Origin: an uncultured Oribacterium sp.
GTDB taxonomy: Bacteria; Bacillota; Clostridia; Lachnospirales; Lachnospiraceae
Reading direction: 5' to 3'
NCBI GenBank assembly: GCA_900770445.1
Contig: CAAGKO010000031.1
Span: 1 to 17,059 of the forward strand
Length of the DNA: 17,059 nucleotides
Shown here: positions 14,840 to 17,059 of the stretch, piece by piece
Layout: every line of letters begins with the position of its first letter
Numbering within the stretch: the first letter of the stretch is position 1
Program-made: the position numbers and the translations under genes
Notes under the pieces: model-generated
The model's database searches: none
Seen by the model: only the letters and a program-made list of their open reading frames with translations
What the model was told of the DNA's origin: nothing

Positions 14840-15799
14840 ATGCAAAAGAGCAATCATAATATAAAAACAGCCTGCATCACGGGTACGGTGGCGAAGGCGG
14901 CCGATCGTTATGCGATGGACGTGATGGGACTGAAGTCTCTGACGCTGATGGAGACGGCGAGCAGTAAAATCGCGGAATGCGTCATGAAGCATTTTCCTCT
15001 CGCACAGAAGCGCGGAGATGCTTCTGTGACAAATGAGATGAAGGATGCGCCGGTTGAACACGTGAGCCCCGGGGATGGGGTGACAGACGTAGACGGTGCG
15101 CGGGATCGACAGAAGCCAGCTGCGCGACACCAAGATCTGAAGATATCGGTGCTCTGCGGTGTCGGCAATAACGGTGCGGACGGTGTCTGCGCGTCACGTA
15201 TGCTCCTCGGGGAGGGCTACCAGCCGCAGGTTTACATCGTCGGAAACCTGGAGAAAGCCAGCTGGGAGTTTCTCTACCAGCTCTGCCATTTTCAGCAGGC
15301 GGGCGGCACGGCGACGATGTATCATCCAGACGTTGATGCTGCCGATGCTGGTGAAGCAGCTGTTATGGCAGTGCATCCAGACGTTGATGCTGCCGATGCT
15401 GGCGTAGCAGCTGTTATGGCGGTGCATCCAGACAGTGATACTGCCGCAGACAATGCATCGACGTTCCGGGCGAACAGACTTCCGGACGATGATATCCTGA
15501 TTGACGGTATCTTCGGCATCGGCCTGCATCGAGAAATCGCGGGCGACTACCGCACGTTTATAGAAGAGGCCAATCGCCGCAGGCATGGATTCGTACTCGC
15601 CATCGACGCACCATCTGGCATCAACACCGATACGGGTGAGCTCATGGGCTGCGGTATAAAAGCGGATGTGACCATCACCTTCGGACGAAACAAGACCGGC
15701 CTCGTGTGCGGCGCCGGCCGGAACTTTGCCGGGCGGGTGCTGGTCGAAGACATTGGCATCCCCGACGAAGCGTATGACGAGGCAGAAAAGCACGCGTAG
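14840..15799 (+). CDS. nnrE: NAD(P)H-hydrate epimerase (YjeF N-terminal domain) with inserted repeats
   Basis: This protein should interconvert the R and S forms of damaged, hydrated NAD(P)H so that a dehydratase can repair them. Signatures of the YjeF_N fold are clear: KAADRYAMDVMGLKSLTLMETAS (19-41 region), GVGNNGADG (107-115, usually GxGNNGGDG), DGIFGIGLHREIAGDY, AIDAPSGINTDTG with the conserved D256, and a final KADVTITFGRNKTGL segment. Standalone family members are usually shorter; this one has 319 residues because of two insertions. One is polar, about residues 55-98. The other, about 162-200, consists of a 17-residue repeat. The companion ADP/ATP-dependent dehydratase (NnrD), often fused, is absent from this gene and from the window. 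ATG is preceded by AGGAAGTGG (14824-14832). The next gene, mscS, is 115 bp away, so the two may be cotranscribed. Confidence 0.85.
   Translation: MQKSNHNIKTACITGTVAKAADRYAMDVMGLKSLTLMETASSKIAECVMKHFPLAQKRGDASVTNEMKDAPVEHVSPGDGVTDVDGARDRQKPAARHQDLKISVLCGVGNNGADGVCASRMLLGEGYQPQVYIVGNLEKASWEFLYQLCHFQQAGGTATMYHPDVDAADAGEAAVMAVHPDVDAADAGVAAVMAVHPDSDTAADNASTFRANRLPDDDILIDGIFGIGLHREIAGDYRTFIEEANRRRHGFVLAIDAPSGINTDTGELMGCGIKADVTITFGRNKTGLVCGAGRNFAGRVLVEDIGIPDEAYDEAEKHA
15323..15445 (+). repeat. 51-bp in-frame tandem repeat inside nnrE
   Basis: Units begin at 15323, 15374 and 15425. The first two are full 51-bp copies with 48 identical positions, encoding HPDVDAADAGEAAVMAV and HPDVDAADAGVAAVMAV. The third is a partial, diverged copy (HPDSDTAAD). 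The unit is a multiple of three, so copy-number change keeps the frame. It lies between two conserved strands of the epimerase fold. Confidence 0.92.
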
Positions 15800-15914
15800 G
15801 CCAATGTCTACATCTGTATTCCCAGGCGCGCGTGCCTGAAACGTAAGAAACCGGCTGTGATCGCGGTGAAACGTCGATCACTGTGCAGCATGTGACACGA
15901 AACAGGGAGGCGTA

Positions 15915-16718
15915 ATGAAAGAATATATCATGGCAGAGGGGCACCTCAATAAACTGATCTCGATTGCGATCATCGTCGTGGTGTTCGCTGTGCTGATTTC
16001 CATCACGAATCGTATCTTCCGGAAAATCAATCAGCGGAAGAACAGTATCTTCTATAAATTTCTGAACAGCGTGGTTTACGTCGTTCTCCTCGCGACGGCG
16101 ATCTACTCCGTGCTGTCACAGTTTGACATGGCGCGTGAGATCAGTACCGTCATCCTGCAAAGTGGTACCCTGATCATCGCTGTCTCGACCTTCGCGGCGC
16201 AGCAGGCCCTCGGAAACGTGATTTCCGGCTTCATGCTGTCTGCATCCCGTCCGCTTGAAATCGGACAGAAGGTGAAGCTTCTGCAGGGAGGCACGCAGAT
16301 CTGCGAAGGGATCGTGAAGGATATGACCTTCCGTCATGTCGTGATCCAGAGCTATGACGGACAGAGCAATATCCTTCCGAACAGCCTCGTGGATCAGGCG
16401 GTGATCGTCAATGCTGACTACGTGGAGGATACAGGTAATTTCCTCGAGTTCGAGGTCGCGTATGAATCTGACTTCGATCTCGTCCGTTCCCTGATCCGAC
16501 AGGCGCTGGAAAGTCAGCCGGAGGTCAGCAGGAAAGATGTCACGATTGCGATGAGCCGCGTAAGCCAGAACGGCGTCGTGTTTAAGTTCACTGTATGGAC
16601 ACACAGCGTCGACGAGAACTTCCGCGCCTGCAGCGAGCTCCGTGAGAAGATTATAAAGGCATTCAACGAACACAGCGTCGTGATCCCATATCAGACCATA
16701 GATGTAAACATGCATTGA
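15915..16718 (+). CDS. MscS-family mechanosensitive ion channel
   Basis: A 267-residue inner-membrane channel subunit of the small-conductance MscS family, which opens when membrane tension rises and so protects against hypo-osmotic shock. Two N-terminal membrane helices (about 13-35 and 46-70) are followed by the pore-lining third helix, seen in TLIIAVSTFAAQQALGNVISGF, and then ASRPLEIGQKV, the junction to the beta domain. ILPNSLVDQAVIVN matches the conserved MscS beta-domain segment (usually VxxPNsxl), and a mixed alpha/beta C-terminal domain completes the cytoplasmic cage. Length is close to that of Escherichia coli MscS (286). ATG follows GGGAGG (15904-15909). No clear terminator follows it, and rRNA promoters begin about 70 bp downstream. 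Ion selectivity cannot be predicted. Confidence 0.9.
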   Translation: MKEYIMAEGHLNKLISIAIIVVVFAVLISITNRIFRKINQRKNSIFYKFLNSVVYVVLLATAIYSVLSQFDMAREISTVILQSGTLIIAVSTFAAQQALGNVISGFMLSASRPLEIGQKVKLLQGGTQICEGIVKDMTFRHVVIQSYDGQSNILPNSLVDQAVIVNADYVEDTGNFLEFEVAYESDFDLVRSLIRQALESQPEVSRKDVTIAMSRVSQNGVVFKFTVWTHSVDENFRACSELREKIIKAFNEHSVVIPYQTIDVNMH

Positions 16719-16790
16719 ATTGATTAAGAGAGCTCGGAGGGGCGGCAACGGAAGCTATCAAAAAAATATAGAAAAAGTCGGAAAAGGCGC

Positions 16791-16819
16791 TTGACATGCC
16801 CTGGTTTGTCTGTTAAAGT
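16791..16819 (+). promoter_or_regulatory. rRNA promoter P1 (sigma-A)
   Basis: TTGACA (16791-16796), a 17-bp spacer and TAAAGT (16814-16819). An A-rich UP-like tract lies upstream. The predicted start is near 16825, giving a transcript that begins close to AACTGTCGC. Confidence 0.85.
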
Positions 16820-16896
16820 ATGCAACTGTCGCCGCAAGCGAAACGGACACAAAGATCCATCGCAAGCAAATGACAAAAAGAAATTCAAAAAAGTGC

Positions 16897-16925
16897 TTGA
16901 CACAAACGAAACGGTTTGCTAATAT
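16897..16925 (+). promoter_or_regulatory. rRNA promoter P2 (sigma-A)
   Basis: TTGACA (16897-16902), a 17-bp spacer and TAATAT (16920-16925), with an A-rich tract upstream. The predicted start is near 16931. The early transcript AGCTGTCGC resembles that of P1. The spacer contains the inverted repeat CAAAC/GTTTG (16903-16918). Confidence 0.88.
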
Positions 16926-16931
16926 ATACAA

Positions 16932-17059
16932 GCTGTCGCGAGACGAGAGCACAACGAACCTTGAAAATCAAAGATCGATTAATACACAGACCCTGAAGAT
17001 TCTAAAGAATTTTCAGAGACCAGCAATGGTCAAGCGATCAAAAAGATCGCGCGAATTTA
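16932..17059 (+). ncRNA. 5' leader of an rRNA operon (16S rRNA expected just beyond the window)
   Basis: After P2 comes CGAACCTTGAAAATC (near 16955-16969), resembling the AACCTTGAAAA-type box found in pre-rRNA leaders of clostridia. Three hairpins follow: CTGAAGATTC/GAATTTTCAG (16993-17016, loop TAAA), GACC/GGTC (17018-17031) and GCGATC/GATCGC (17034-17050, loop AAAAA). The window ends at GCGAATTTA, where a 16S gene would be expected within a few bases. No 16S sequence is visible, so the assignment is inference from promoter and leader. Confidence 0.7.

Larger units (their letters stand above)
16719..17059 (+). other. rRNA operon control region, no protein gene
   Basis: The 341 bp from the mscS stop to the window end carry no coding gene. 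They hold A-rich tracts, two tandem promoters and a structured leader. The A-rich tracts at about 16757-16787 and 16870-16891 sit just upstream of each -35, where UP elements bind the RNA polymerase alpha subunit. This pattern is typical of rRNA operons in Clostridia. Confidence 0.8.

Overview
The window looks like chromosomal DNA of an anaerobic Gram-positive bacterium of the class Clostridia, most likely a Lachnospiraceae-type organism with GC-rich genes. The evidence is a giant fused 2-hydroxyacyl-CoA dehydratase activase-type protein, strong GGAGG-like ribosome binding sites, TTG starts, consensus sigma-A promoters with A-rich upstream tracts, and an rRNA leader containing CGAACCTTGAAAATC. 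This placement rests on gene types and style, not on a database comparison. The genes are housekeeping or conserved accessory genes; I see no prophage, CRISPR array, transposase, toxin-antitoxin pair or defence island.

Layout. Positions 65-4444 (minus strand) hold the 1459-residue activase-like protein, with an AT-rich 435-bp gap upstream of it. All other genes are on the plus strand: a rhomboid-like membrane protein that appears to have lost its catalytic residues (4880-5527), pyruvate kinase (5675-7105), diaminopimelate decarboxylase (7349-8614), histidyl-tRNA synthetase (8978-10249), aspartyl-tRNA synthetase (10381-12195), a HAAS/DUF1700-like membrane protein (12482-13150), a THUMP-domain RNA methyltransferase (13312-14532), an NAD(P)H-hydrate epimerase with unusual insertions (14840-15799) and an MscS-type mechanosensitive channel (15915-16718). 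The last 340 bp carry two near-perfect tandem promoters and the leader of an rRNA operon; 16S rRNA probably starts just past the window edge.

Most genes seem to be separate transcription units. Clear intrinsic terminators follow pyk, aspS and the methyltransferase gene, and a good promoter precedes hisS. The gene set covers glycolysis (pyk), lysine and cell-wall precursor synthesis (lysA), translation (hisS, aspS, the RNA methyltransferase, rRNA promoters), metabolite repair (nnrE) and osmotic protection (mscS). These do not form one pathway.

The most unusual material is between genes. A long imperfect inverted repeat of about 230 bp fills the lysA-hisS gap (8632-8862). A compact multi-hairpin element with 13-bp direct repeats at its ends sits between the pyk stop codon and the pyk terminator (7103-7252). 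Either could be a small mobile or dispersed repeat or a structured RNA. Within genes, the oddest feature is a 51-bp tandem repeat inserted in the hydrate epimerase.
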